This document shows, one piece after another, positions 1-11,621 of a stretch of 64,000 bases of DNA. Origin of the DNA: Oreocharis arfaki (Eukaryota > Chordata > Aves > Passeriformes > Paramythiidae). The stretch spans positions 124,001-188,000 of the forward strand of contig VZRR01004501.1 of NCBI GenBank assembly GCA_013398015.1, read 5' to 3'. Every line of letters starts with the position of its first letter. The stretch's first letter is position 1. The position numbers were made by a program, and so were the translations under genes. Under the pieces are notes generated by a model. That model was not told the origin of the DNA. It was given only the letters and a program-made list of their open reading frames with translations, and did not search any database.

Positions 1-1651
1 TACCCTGCAGATATTCTTCCAGTACTTTTATTTTTCATCAGCTCCATTTGAAACTTTGCGCTGTGATGCAACGGCTTTCACGCTTCGTTGTTCCATGCAG
101 TTGTACAGAGCACTGAATCCCATCATAGCAACTCCCAACACTTCAAAATTTACTTGTTCTCCTCGTCGTGTCTGACAGCTTTTTTTTTTAGATTGCTAGT
201 TAATAATAATCCCAGGCAACAGCATAAATATGCTCACCAAAAACAGAAAAAAAAATTAGTAAAACGAGCATGTTTTCACTCCATGCTCAGTGTTCAGGCT
301 GTGCATCCTTCTTTCCCCCTGTGAATTCGAGGCATTTGAAATTTACTGACCCCGTTAGCACAACTCTGCTGGGAGCCACACTTTAAAAGTGAAAATATCT
401 AACTGCACATATCGATTCCGCAGCCCACGGGTGTTCTGAGAAGCTGAATTAGCTTTGGGGGGAAAGTTAACCTTGTCACTGCACAGTGACAAAGCAAAAA
501 CTCTCCGGTTAAGCTCAGCACAGGCTCTGTCACCCTCCTGTAGCAGGAGAAGGCAGAGGCTGTCAGCTGGGAAATTGGAAGAAAAATAAAGTGATGTGGA
601 GAAGGAGAAGCTGAGTGACAATCAGTCAAGGGCTGAGCAAGGGGAGTCAGGATGGGAACAGCGAAAAATTGCCATGAGGAGAAAATGGGAAAAATATACA
701 CTGGGCTGCAAAGGGGAGGAGAACTGGAATGAGGATTGCAAAGAGACTCATTTGTACCTTGGCCAGAAAAAACGGGAGCTCCTACCCTGAGCACGGCGTG
801 GCAGAGAGACTGATCAACACCCAACATGCAAACCTCTGAAAAGAGCAAGTGTTGCAGGCTCTGCCAACAGATTTTCCTCTGCATATGCTGCTTTGTGGTG
901 GCTGAGGCTGCCAGCTCAAGAGGAGGGTTGGGAGATGAAGCTTTTGCTTCTGTGCTGGCTTTAGAGATGAGGGAAGAAACTGTGGAAAATTCCTCAGGTC
1001 ACAGAAATGGCCATTGTCGAAGTCAGAATTAGGATTAATGCCCACCTGGCCCTCACCCTTCAGCTCTGCCTCATTCTTTGCTGCCCCACCTATCCACAGG
1101 TTTGCCAAAAGCACCCGGTCACTGCTGCCACAGGAATAATCTCCAGTCCATCAAGGCTGATCTGGGGGAATGTCATTTATAATGTACTGACTAAGGCATT
1201 GATCCACTGCTTCAATGAGCTCAGGAAGAAAAGGGAGGAACAAAAAGGTGATTTGTGGGAGCTGGTTTCTGAAAGATCTAAAACAAATAAAAATAAAAAT
1301 AATCAAATAAAATCAAGTCACTCTGGAACCCCAAAATATTAATGTCAAATGGCAAGTGCGTGTTCCGAGACAGCTTTGTCTCCTAGGGCTGCATTTCTGC
1401 CCTTGAAGCAGAGAGAAGTTTAAAATCTGGAGTTTCTCAGAGAAAAGAAGAAGCTTTTTACTCTCAGGCAGGCAAGCAGAGCCAGTGGCAGGCTGGATGC
1501 AAGGCAGAATGAAAACCTACCCTGTTTTATTTGTGAGAGGCTCCTCGGTGACACTTCAAACGCAAGAGATGACACGATTTTCTCCCCAAAATCATGCACA
1601 TCTCTCCAGCAACGCCCCCTCTAGGGAAGGCATCAGCGCCTACATCCTGGA
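1..1651. other. Unique non-coding stretch
   Basis: No repeat family or coding exon is recognised here. A 161-codon open frame on the minus strand (399-884) and several shorter overlapping frames show no domain, signal peptide or conserved motif, so I treat them as chance. Local A/T runs (about 180-190 and 247-255) are the only low-complexity sequence. The stretch ends where an ERVL-type LTR begins. Confidence 0.5.
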
Positions 1652-2010
1652 AAAGTATTGGAGCATTGGGTATGGCTTATTTTCTTCACAGCAACTCATG
1701 AAGGGGCAAAGTTTTGGGTTGTGCTGGAAATGGTGTGGATATTCTGGGATGTTTTTGTCATGGCTGAGCAGGGCTTGGACAGAGCCTTTTGTGCCCCTGT
1801 CACCCACCCCACCAGTGATGGGGCTGGGGGTGCACAGGGCACTGGGGGGGACACAGCTAGCACGGCTGACCCCAGCTGATCCAAGGGATATTCCAGGCCG
1901 TGTGGCATCATGCTGAGCAATAAAACTCAGGGAGAGGTTGTCCAGGGATAGCTGCCTGGGGACTGGCTGGGAGTCAGTTGGTTGGTGGTTAGAAATTTTA
2001 TGTGACACGG
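1652..2010 (+). mobile_element. Degraded ERVL-type LTR (solo LTR remnant)
   Basis: This is an old copy of a common avian class III (ERVL) long terminal repeat. Recognisable blocks in order are TTATTTTCTTCACAGCA (1676-1692), TGTGCTGGAAATGGTGTGGA (about 1719-1738), GATGTTTTTGTCATGGCTGA (about 1748-1767), a GGGGCTGGGGGTGCACA block near 1820, CAAGGGATATTCCAGG (1881-1896), and a decayed TATA-like segment GCAATAAAACT near 1917. The 5' terminus is decayed and the 3' limit is uncertain: weak similarity may continue to about 2160. No gag, pol or second LTR is nearby, so it is probably a solo LTR. Identification rests on remembered consensus order; the subfamily is not assigned. Confidence 0.7.
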
Positions 2011-2160
2011 TTTCGGTACTTCTGGTGCAGTCTGTGGCTGGGCGGTGGCCGTGTTCAGGGTTTCATAGGCAAGAAAGGCTTTTGTGTGAAAGTTTCCTTC
2101 TTTCCATTATCTCCCCTTTGCTTCACCTCAAGGAGTGTGATCCTGCTAAGAGAGTGGCAC

Positions 2161-2622
2161 ATGGGAAAAAGCTGATGCTGCTTAAAAGTATGAAAAAAAA
2201 AAAAAGACAGTGATAAACAATGTGAACCAGACATAACAAAGACACAAAAAGTGTGGTTGGATGGAAAAAATTTTGTTTGTGGACTGCAGTTTCATTCCCT
2301 GCAGGACAGAGAGTGAAAACGTCCCTGTAAATTCTAATTGAAGTGACAGCTGCAGTTAAACTACGTGTTGGGTATTAGCAGGTGTGAAAAATGCAGGAAT
2401 TAATACTCACACCAGGCTTGTGACAAAGGCCAGTGTGGAAATACGCAACGTTTGTGGCACGGGGTGTCCATACAGGAATTATCTGCAGAGGTGTTGGATG
2501 TTATACAAACCTGCACAGCAACAAAGGTACCTTTGCAAGCAGCCCAAGAAATGAAGAGAGATTTTTTTAATTGCTCTGACTCATTGCCACTTGCCCAGAA
2601 TAAAGAGTGAGTCTGTACCCAG
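2161..2622. other. Unique non-coding stretch
   Basis: No repeat or gene recognised. An A13 run at about 2193-2205 is the only low-complexity sequence. The 5' part could still be the unrecognisable tail of the preceding LTR. Confidence 0.45.
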
Positions 2623-2852
2623 TCACAGAATCACAGAATGGCTGGGTTTGAAGGGACCTTAAAGATTATTTAGTTCCAATCCCCTGCCATGGGCAGGAGT
2701 GCCACTCACCAGTTCAGGCTGCTCAAGGCTCCATGAAGACTGGCCTTGAGCTCTTCCAGGGATGAGGCATCCACATTATCTACAGGCAGCATGTTCCAGT
2801 GCCTCACCACCCTTATCCTGAAGAATTTATTCGTTATAACTAATCCAAGGCA
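2623..2852 (-). mobile_element. CR1 LINE, 5'-truncated, minus strand
   Basis: Read on the minus strand this is the 3' part of a CR1 non-LTR retrotransposon. On the plus strand it opens with the reversed tail TCACAGAATCACAGAATGG, followed by GGGACCTTAAAGATTATTTA and the diagnostic CCCCTGCCATGGGCAGGAGT block (2682-2701). It then gives the reverse complement of the ORF2 C-terminal wording (a minus-strand peptide containing FFRIRVVRHWN-like residues). It stops just before the SINE at 2866. Truncation at the 5' end is usual for CR1. Confidence 0.9.
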
Positions 2853-2865
2853 TGAGGAAGGGGCA

Positions 2866-3004
2866 GAGGAGTCACTGAGCTCAGCTGGTTGGGGCATGGG
2901 GTTAAAAACACCAAGGTTGTTATTTCATCCCTGCACAGGCCATTTTAAGAGTTGGTCTCAATGATTCTTGTGTCCCTTCCAGCCCAGAATACTCTGTGAT
3001 TCTC
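2866..3004 (+). mobile_element. TguSINE1-like SINE (tRNA head, CR1-type tail)
   Basis: The 5' half resembles a tRNA-Ile-type head: GAGCTCAGCTGGTTGG at 2879-2894 corresponds to the internal A box, followed by TAAAAACACCAAGGTTG and a decayed B box (GTTATTTCATCCC, where GTTCGATCCC would be expected). GGCCATTTTAAGAGTTGG then leads into a CR1-like tail (TCAATGATTCTTGTGTCCCTTCC, ending AATACTCTGTGATTCT). This composite architecture is that of TguSINE1, described from zebra finch and thought to be mobilised by CR1 through the shared 3' end. The decayed B box suggests that the copy is inactive. Confidence 0.75.
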
Positions 3005-3137
3005 TTAAATTTTGTGATGCACGTGTAGACTTGGACAAATAATAAATAAATGCTTTCTTTTCCAGGGGTGTTTTCCTGCCCAATGATAACACAGGAGAAT
3101 TGCTGCCCTCTGAGACTCCTGGCTTTAGTGGTTTTTA

Positions 3138-3395
3138 ACTGAAAGAGGAGAGAATTAGATTAGGTTCCAGGAAGAAATGTTTAGTAGCTAGAAAGAAATT
3201 CTTCACCCAGAGGATGGTGAGGCTCTGGCACAGATTGCTCGGAGAGGCTCTGGATGCCCCATCCGTGGAAGAGCTCAGGGCCGAGTTGGAGCAACCTGGG
3301 ACAGTGGAAAGTGTCCCTGCCCATGGCAGGGGGTGGAATGAGATGATTTTTAAGGTCCTTTCCAACCCAAACCATTCCAGGATTCCATGATAGAA
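3138..3395 (+). mobile_element. CR1 LINE, 5'-truncated, plus strand
   Basis: Plus-oriented CR1 3' part. It contains AGAAATTCTTCACCCAGAGG and GGTGAGGCTCTGGCACAG, then GGAAAGTGTCCCTGCCCATGG (about 3305-3325). It closes with TTAAGGTCCTTTCCAACCCA and the tail CATTCCAGGATTCCATGATAG. A short internal disturbance near 3165-3195 repeats a GAAGAAATG/GAAAGAAATTC-like stretch, which looks like a local slippage duplication. It lies 134 bp downstream of the SINE. Confidence 0.9.
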
Positions 3396-4422
3396 TCATG
3401 TCCACCAACAGCCTGGCTGCTGAGTCATTTTCGTGGAAGTTTTTCAGACACGAGACACTGCAGCCCACATTGCTACCACAGTGAAGGAAAACAGCTCCGA
3501 CACCGTGCAGATTGTGCCATCTGGTTTTCATGGCACAACTCCCTTTGCCAGGAAAAGGAAATACACTGGCAACCTCTGCAGAACTCCATGTTTTGTGAGA
3601 CCTTTATGAGATTTTTTTGGGGGGAAAGCAACTGGGGCAATGATGTGAATTTTACTTGCAAACTTCTGCATCATGCTGTAGCCTAGCAACATCAGCAACC
3701 CAGCATCCAAAAACTTTATCCAGCATGCTGGTGAACTCAGCAAGTCAGACACTGGGGGAAAGTGTGTGGCTGGTGCCAGCTGCATTTTTCTGTAAATTAG
3801 CTTTGATAACATCTTTTAAATCCCTAATCCACAAAGAGCCTCTTACAAAGCTGGAAGGAGGTTTACTATTTGTCACTACACTGCTGCACTCCTGGAGTGA
3901 AGGAGGACTTTTTTGCTGACAGTTCTTTGCCCTTGGAGCAGTATCACTATCGTTGGAAACTCCAGACTGGAGAGAGAAATTCCCCAAAACTAAACTGCAG
4001 GAGCCTGGGAAAAAAAACCAACCCTTTCCTTTTTCAAGGAAACATGGAAGTCAATGGACTTCCAGGTGCCTGGAAAACAGACCAGATCAGCAGATTGGAG
4101 AGGCAGCCATAAATAGTTCAAAGTCTAACTGGTTACTGGTTATGAGCAGGGTTCTTCAGGAATGACACACATCCCACCAGATTAAAATCGTAGCTAGACT
4201 GCCCCCAGCATGGGTGGAGCCGTGGAAATTACCTGGTTTTAATAAAGTGTGACTCCAAGAAGGCTCTAGCTCTCGGGATTGAAACCAGCAGGATAAAATC
4301 ATCCTACTCCTGCGGAAAGACAGCAGGAGGATTAGGTCCAAGAGGTGCCTCACAGGAATCAGGAATGAACATTGTCGAATATTTTGACCACCAAAGTTCT
4401 AGAGCCTGCTTTGTTGTGGTAT
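3396..4422. other. Unique non-coding stretch
   Basis: No repeat family or gene recognised. Several overlapping open frames of 60-99 codons occur on both strands between 3387 and 4165, without any domain signature. Confidence 0.45.
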
Positions 4423-4486
4423 TTGATTGAAGGTTGGACTTGGTTTTGGAGGTCTTTTCCAACCTTAATGATTCTTTGATTCTATG
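4423..4486 (+). mobile_element. CR1 LINE 3'-terminal fragment, plus strand
   Basis: Only the last ~64 bp of a CR1 are present: GAAGGTTGGACTTGG, then GAGGTCTTTTCCAACCTTAA and the tail TGATTCTTTGATTCTATG. The wording 'GTCTTTTCCAACCTTAATGA' matches the sub-type also seen at 22640-23120, which differs from the 'GGTCCCTTCCAACCC' sub-type elsewhere in the window. Confidence 0.8.
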
Positions 4487-4938
4487 TTTGGCCCTTGTAT
4501 CGCAACCCAACACAAGCAGCTGGCCACGGTCTTGCCAACAGGTCCTTGAGCACAGTTTGTTTGACAACACCAGACACAGGAAACAGTGTCCATACAAACA
4601 GCAGCTCTTGCTTCAGAGGAGCACACTGACACCTCATGGAGTCTGCCTCAGAACCACCTTACAGTGGCAAGAGACAAATCCCTACTCTGTCAGTTCCCTC
4701 CCAGTTCTGCAGAGCCCTTCTCACCAGGAAAGCCTCACAGGCAACCACATAAATTAACAGATCAGGAAACACCTGCCCATGGTGGGTTGGTGCCACTTGT
4801 TTCCCTCATCAGAAGCTTCTCCATTCCTGACACTGATATGTGGCTTTGGTACTGCCCACAGGTGTTTAAATGATGAGACATCCCAAGGAAAGATGGGATT
4901 GTGTCATCAGTGTAAATTAACTTGATTTCCATGCAAAT
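4487..4938. other. Unique non-coding stretch with an octamer motif
   Basis: No repeat or gene recognised. A perfect POU octamer ATGCAAAT lies at 4931-4938, directly abutting the start of the next CR1 piece. One 8-bp match in 64 kb is expected by chance, so no function is claimed. Confidence 0.4.
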
Positions 4939-5200
4939 AGAAACACAGAATACCCTGAGTTGGAAGGGACCCACAAGGGTCATCGAGTCCAGCTCCTGGC
5001 CCTGCACAACCCTAAAAATTCCATCCTGTGCCTGAGAGTGTTGCACAAACGTTTCTTGAATTTTGGCAGCCTTGGGTCCATGGCCTTTCCCTGGGGAGCT
5101 TGTTCAGTGCCCAACAGCCCTCTGAGGGACGAACCTTTTCCTAAAACCCAACTTAAACCGCCCCTGACCCCGCTTCAGGCCATTCTGTCAGGTCCTATCC
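4939..5200 (-). mobile_element. CR1 LINE (CR1-X-like), minus strand
   Basis: Minus-oriented CR1 3' part. The plus strand opens with ACACAGAATACCCTGAGTTGG and GAAGGGACCCACAAGGGTCA (about 4963-4982), then CGAGTCCAGCTCCTGGCCCT. These are the hallmark of the X-type CR1 tail, distinct from the CCCTGCCATGGGCAGGG type. The copy is decayed toward its 5' end (near 5200), where similarity fades after CATTCTGTCAGGTCCTA. Confidence 0.85.
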
Positions 5201-6250
5201 CCAGATTTGGGTGACCAGGCTCTGGTGACTCATAGGTAAAGAGAGACAAGAGCTCAGTGCCTGCCCCTCCACTCCCCCTTGTGAGGAAGTTGCAGTGAGT
5301 GATGTGAACCCCCTGAGTCAGGCTGCTTGGTACAAGACTCACCACAAACCAATGATCACAGGTGAAGTAGGCAACTGTCCACAGGAATATCTGCTGCCTC
5401 CTATTCAGAAAGAGCATTTTAATCTACACAGAGAACTACCCAAGACATGGACAACAGCTCCATGCACTTAAAACAGCAACTTAAGAAAAAAGACCAAGAC
5501 CCAGATGCAAACATCTGTTAAAAATAAAAGCTGACACGATGCATTTATGCACTGCACAAAACCTAATCAAGATTCAATCTGCTGGTTTTATTCTCAGTGT
5601 TGTTAAGAATTCAAAGAGCATTTTTGTGTATATGATCATGTTGCTTCAAAAAGCATCTGTCTTCCACCCCTTTGTCCTCAAACGGGTGCTTTTTACACCA
5701 AATAGATTCTGTCAACTGATGTCACCTTTAAAGGTTGTAAAAAGATCAGATGGCTAATCTGAAATTTTGAAATATTGGCAACTCCTCATTCGACCATGGG
5801 CTATTCTATGTCCTCTTCATTGACATCTCAACACTACAAACTGGAGGACCAATGTAAATCCCTTTTCTGCTAATACAAGAAGAAGGTGTAAATAAAAAAC
5901 ATTCACTTTTAGGAATTTGTCTGACAGACTCAGTTATGCTAAAGACAGCTTGAGAATCCTTTTGTAACTCTAACTTATCAGAATGCATATTAAAAGCAAG
6001 GAAAAATAAATGAAACTGTATTTTCTAGGCCATAAAAGCAAACAACGTGTAGCTGAAATTAAAAGCAAAATGATGATCATATTCTATGCATTTAATATGC
6101 CTTGAAAAGAAATAATAACCTTAATAAACATTAGGAATAAGGAAAGAATGATTTAAAAAAATTAAAGACGAAACAAAATTGATAAATGGGATCATTGCAC
6201 ACTCTTAATGCCTGTTGTAGGTGCAATACCTGGGGAGAAATAACTCCAGG
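5201..6250. other. Unique AT-leaning non-coding stretch
   Basis: No repeat family or gene recognised. Base composition becomes AT-rich from about 5480. Open frames of 60-80 codons (5175-5417 minus, 5539-5757 plus, 5806-5988 minus) carry no motif. Confidence 0.4.
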
Positions 6251-6550
6251 CATCAGGACAGGCTGGGGGGTGACCTGATGGAGAGCAGGAGATGAACTTA
6301 GGGGTCATGGTGGCCAGCAGGTCAACCATGAGCCAACGGTGTGATCCTGTGGACAGGAAGGTCACTGGGATCATGGGATTCATTAGGAAGAGTGACCAGC
6401 GGCTGGAGAGAGGTGACCCTGCCCCTTTACTCTGTCCTGGACCCGTGCCCAGTTCTGGGCTCTCCAGGTCGAGACAGGCAAAGAACTCCTAGGGAGGGTC
6501 CAGCGGGGGCTAAAATGATGACTGGAGCATTTCTGTATTCCTCCTATGAA
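6251..6550 (+). mobile_element. CR1 LINE internal (ORF2 3'-region) fragment
   Basis: This piece matches the region of CR1 just upstream of the usual 3' fragments, encoding the degenerate end of the reverse-transcriptase ORF. Visible blocks are GACAGGCTGGGGGGTGACCT (6257-6276), GGGGTCATGGTGGCCAGCAG, ACCATGAGCCAACGGTGTG, CATTAGGAAGAGTGACCAGC and CCAGTTCTGGGCTCTCCAGG. Frames are broken by substitutions and small deletions. Unlike most CR1 pieces in this window it lacks the CR1 3' tail, so it is also truncated at its 3' side and is probably an older copy. Confidence 0.8.
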
Positions 6551-8050
6551 CCAAACTCCCTTCATGAAGGGAACAGAGGCAAAGCCTCCCTGTTTCCCGT
6601 GCTCTGCACAGCGTGTTCCCTTCTCGAGAATGTTGCTGTGAGCAACAGGAAAAGAAGGATCTTAATAAGGAGCATTTATTGCAAATGAAAGGAAGCAGCC
6701 TCTGGGCTTCAAAGGTCATCTTTGGAACAGCTCTACTAGGGGAGGCACAGGATGGAAAACCTCTTTTTCTTGAGCCCTCCGAACACCCAGGTAGGGAAAG
6801 GGAGAGGAATAGAAAAGAATGTGATAATAGGGCCAAGAAATGCAGGAAAAGGCTTAATCAGTGAGCAGAAGAAAAGCAAATATTTTCATCAGAAACAACA
6901 TGAGCTTGTTACTGTTGGAAAAAAAGGAGCTTTTACACTTTTTACGCTGTGCCAAAGTCAACTCCATGTCCCCAAAAAGACAACATCCTGTGGGTAAGCT
7001 CAGGATCTACTCGGCTGAAATTATCGAAGTGAAGATCAGATTCCAAGATAGCATTTTGAGCCAGGAAGTCTGTAATATCTGGTGATTCCAGAGATTGTAG
7101 ATGTCCTCCAGGGTACACTGTGAGCACCAAGAAAGACACTCAGGAGTTCAGTGTGAGGACTGAAACGACAGTAACAAGCTGATGGTTTAATTTTTGCTAT
7201 GTTGAAGAAAATTAGAGGCATTAAAGACATTAAATTAGCATTTTCCTCTTGGCCAGGATGTATAGAGGCTGAAACTCAAGAGCACAATAACCATGTTTGT
7301 CACTTCCTTTTTACAATTCCTTCTTCCCAGCATGACTCCTTGACTTCTTCAACATCTCCCAGTGTTTGAACTCCTGGCTGGTTTCTAAGGAGCCTTGATT
7401 TTGAATTATTTTTGATATTCAAAGAGCTTTCATGTTTCAAACGGGTTTCTTTTTCTTTACTTCCCATTAAAAATCATTATATGAAAAAAAAAAATCATTT
7501 TGATATGTCATGTAGATATCTTATGAAAAAAAGGATTAAACCAGAAATTGGCTGGAACTACAATAAAATATTTTACTGAAAGGTATGGATAAGCACTAAT
7601 TAAATAACTAGGGAATCCACATGAATAATTTCACAGAAGGGAAAGCCTTATTCCAAATACCAGCAGAAAAACAGGCACGAAAATTCCTTCATCCTTAGGA
7701 AGATTATCGGGAGGTCTGTCACTAAAGACGGGGTTCGGAGTGATTTTTTAACATGAATTTTGTTTCAGTTTCTCTCTAGCCCAAAATATTTCAACCAGGA
7801 GCTGAGAAATTGTAAAAAAAAAAAAATTGTTCGTATTAGAACACAGTCCTTAAAAGAGTTACTGAAGGAAGTAAACTCAATAAATATTACAGATAATTAT
7901 AAAAATTAATAACCCTCTACTACCAGTGAAATGTGACATGCCAACCTCCCCCCAGATCTCTCCTGGGTTTGGGTGGGAAAGATGTTTATCTGCTATAGAA
8001 TTATCTAAGGAAAATTTCAAAAGAGCAAATCTGGACTAAAATTTGCTGTT
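6551..8050. other. Unique non-coding stretch, AT-rich
   Basis: No repeat family or gene recognised. From about 7380 to 8050 the sequence is strongly AT-rich, with several A9-A12 runs, for example at 7484-7493 and 7815-7826. Confidence 0.4.
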
Positions 8051-8207
8051 AGGAGTAGGGCAAGAAAATAAACACGAAAGGAGAGGAAGGGATGGGAAAA
8101 ATACTGCAGGAAAGAAAAGTAATAATGGGAAATGCATGAAGAGGAAAATGGAGAAGAAAAGATGAAAAAATAAGACCATCAGAAAAGCACAGGAGAAAAT
8201 GGAGACT
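8051..8207. repeat. Purine-rich (GA-rich) low-complexity tract
   Basis: The plus strand is dominated by A and G across about 157 bp, with interspersed GGGAAAA, GAAAAGATG and GGAGAAAATGG words and only scattered pyrimidines. It has no regular period and no mirror symmetry strong enough to propose a triplex. It is best seen as low complexity. Confidence 0.5.
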
Positions 8208-11200
8208 TTTGATGGAAACTTATTGTCCTAATTCAGGAATTGAAAGGTCTCAGCCTAAAATGCCAACATTTCCCTTGCTATCAATATCCAGAATATGATC
8301 TATTACTTTAATTTTGCAGAGCTCACTACTCAGTGAATATGGGAATATTTAACTGTCAGCAGTAAACGTCCATGTTTACAGAAAATGCAAGGCAACAGAA
8401 TGAGAGTTGTAATTATTAGGATGAGCGGAAAATTGGGAAATGACACGGAAGTCAGTGAAGGACACAGTTACAATATACCTTAAAAATTAAATTAAAATGA
8501 ATGAGGAAGATCTTCCAAAATAATTGCGAAAAAAAGGTTAAAGTAGTAATGACAATATTATAAGAAAAAAAGTAGCTGTTGTCTCAAAAGAGAAATAAGT
8601 TGTTTTTTGGAAAAAATATGTATTTTTCTACTTTTAATTAATGCAAAAGGTAAAAGAAATTAACCAGATACTAAAGAACTACTCTTGCTTCAACTAGAAA
8701 ATTCCTGTATTGTGTCCATTTTCCCTGTGTAAAAAGGACTATATTAAAAAGTTTTATGACAAAGTCCAGAAATGTTTATGATCTAATTTATGAAGCTGTT
8801 AAAAACAATATGAAATTTTGTACTCTCAGACTTATTTACTCCATCATGGAGGGTAAACACATTCCTTTCTCTGGAAAGAAAACAATGATGACAAAAATAA
8901 AGCTCATGGAAGAGAGGGACCAAACAATTTACTGCACATGGGTCTGGTTTTTAGCATTAAAGGTTTTAGCAAAAGCAGTTGCAGGTTAGGTGGAAACACA
9001 GAAGTTTTATTACCTTAGATCAGTGAGGTTATTTTTTTTCCTGAAAACTCAAAATAATGTGGGAAGAAGGCAGGGACTGATTTCATACTATATTATTAAT
9101 GTACACACACAGAGAACATGAGGTTTTCACAACCATAAAAGCTCCAGGCACAGTTTATTATATCCCCTTGGGCACAAAGAAATTTATTTTTCTGAAAAGA
9201 AAGGGAATTTCTGCGGAGGCCATGTTGGGAGGAAGATTGGGTTCAGTGTTAAATTCAAGATGTAAATTTTATTTTTTTTTTCATAAGGATCCTTGAGTTT
9301 TCACGCTCACTGAGGGAAATTCCTGAGATTAACATAAAATGAGTGACCACTGTGGCTGCCTGGGACTGTCTGAGCCATGAAACCTCTGGCCATTCCCACA
9401 TCCAAAGGAAAAGGGATTCATCAGGAAATCAGCACAAGCCAGTGCTCATTCCAATGGCAAGGCTGCCGTGCCTGCCTGAAAGCATTGCTCTAAACACGAA
9501 GGGAACGTTCCACCTCCAGAAAAAAATGATGAACAAGAAGAGTTATTAATTCAGAGAGGGTTAATTAGGGGTTAGATGTATTTGCAGTTTGGGTGGGTTG
9601 CAAGGCCTGCATTGTGCTGGAGAAGGGAGGAGTCAAGGATTTAATTTTCCAGAAACAGTGGCTGTGTGAGGTGGGTGACACAGTTTGAGATGAGCGAAAT
9701 AAACAGGCCTGTGAAGGCTTCCCGTGGCATTTCCAAGCAATAAAAAACCTGATGTTTCAGGAATTGTCTTCCAACTTCTCACCCTGCTGTGATCTCAGAT
9801 TTCTCTGGAATGTCCTTCTGATCCCATTTCCTCATTAAGCCTTCATCTCCTCCTACCCTTGGTGTTTCCCTCTCATGACCTCTGCCCAGGCTGAGGGCAC
9901 AGACTGGCTGACAACAACCACTGAGTGTCAAGTCTTTGGAAAGCTGCAGTAGCACCTACCTCGAGCAGTTCTCGTGTATTTCACAATTTAGGGGAATTTT
10001 GATTGTTTTTTAATTGTTTTATTTCAACCTTAACAGAGTAATATTAACAAAACTGAATGCAAGCCTAGAGGTTTGGGGGTTTTCTAAATCAGAAAGTTTA
10101 TGATCCTCTTCAGAGATGAACAATGAGCAGAAGTTATGTTTTTTCTGAGAAAAAGATTAAATCTCTGGACATGCTCTATTTTCTTACGGAATTTTGCTTT
10201 GGGTGTTCATCCATAAAGGTGTCACATCTCCAAAACCGGAATCTGTTTTTCCTCCAGCAGGAAAAGGTAAGGAATAGTAGTGAGAACACAAGGCCATCAT
10301 TTATATATTGTTTTTTAATATAACCAAATTTACCTCCATCTCAGTATGGGCTGGAGAGCAATGGGGGGGTCGATTGTGGAGATATTTTAGAGTAAGCTTG
10401 AAACAAATATTGAAGCTATTGCTGCAAGCAGATGAGAATCAGCTGGTAAGAACGTGGAAGGGAAACTCCAAACGTGTGAGTTTGCCACTGTAGGTGGTAG
10501 AATACTCAAACCTTAACAAGAAAGCAGCATCACCCACGGTCTCTGACCCCTGGAGAGAAACTGGTCACTTATTTCAAGATACATTGACTGATTTGCACCA
10601 TTGTGACAGGAATCACCAGGAGGTTTTACAGCTCTGTTGCTAAAATTCCCAGATTTCCAAGTCAGTTGCAACTGCCTTGTCCCACTACAAGAAAATGGGG
10701 TGAAGAAAGTGGTGTTTCCTCTGATGAAGTCACAGGCAATGGACAGGAGAACGGTGCATTGTGTATTTTTTGTTGTATCAGCTGAACATTTTCAAAGCCC
10801 TGCTCCAAGTGGACCCCAAAAACGAATTCAGGATCTCACTTTTGTTTCCCTCACATCCATTCAATGCCTCAAAGATTCCTGAGGGATGAACCTCAGTCAT
10901 GTTCAGGGCGAAGAGCAGACACAAAGCTCCCATGCCAAGGACTGAGGATGTTCCCAGTACGTGCTCATTATAATTTTCAAGTCAATTTTTTTTCAATTAC
11001 CTTTTAGGTGAAAAGAGAGACATTAAGAAGACAGACATTGTAAAATACTCAAACACTGGGTGACATTTTTTTCCAATGCTCAGGAGAAAATTTTCTCAGG
11101 TTGACTTTGATTTAATAATGTTATCTTCTCTCTGTTCATTCACAAGGTGAGCAGGGTGGGCAGGTAAACAAAGAATTCCCTCCATAAGGGAAAATTATTT

Positions 11201-11621
11201 GTTCAGACACCTCTCACACTCATTGTTCCTTTCCCAGCCACTCTGAGCATGATTGAGGCCACTTCCTTCACCTACACCATGACTGAAAGTTCACCCTAAT
11301 GTCCAGAAGTCAGCTTTTAATACTGGAATATCCCCTCACCCAAACAAGAGTATTTGAATGTTGGTTTCAGAACTGATCAGTGACCTAAGTTCCTCGCTTG
11401 TATCCCTGTTTAGGAATGTAATGGGTCTATTCTCCAGTCCCTTCAAAAATCCTCCTAAAGTTGAGCAGAATAAATCTTTCTTCCCAGTGCTCTGTGTCCA
11501 AGATACACCTGGAACTAAGATTTCCTGCATGGCAGTGAAAACACCCAAGATCCTGACACTGGCTGGTCCAGCCCACTCTCCATCCCGAGGTTTGCTGACT
11601 CCATCATGCCACACAGAGGCA
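8208..11621. other. Unique AT-rich non-coding stretch
   Basis: No CR1, LTR or SINE is recognised in this 3.4 kb. Open frames stay below 82 codons until the minisatellite flank and show no family signature. It forms part of an 11 kb interval (6551-17715) with essentially no recognisable transposon. Confidence 0.4.

Noticed and set aside
399..884. 161-codon minus-strand open frame
   Set aside because: No domain or conserved motif; three other frames overlap the same bases.
2879..2942. Functional tRNA gene
   Set aside because: The tRNA-like head has a decayed B box and is followed by a CR1-type tail, so it is a SINE.
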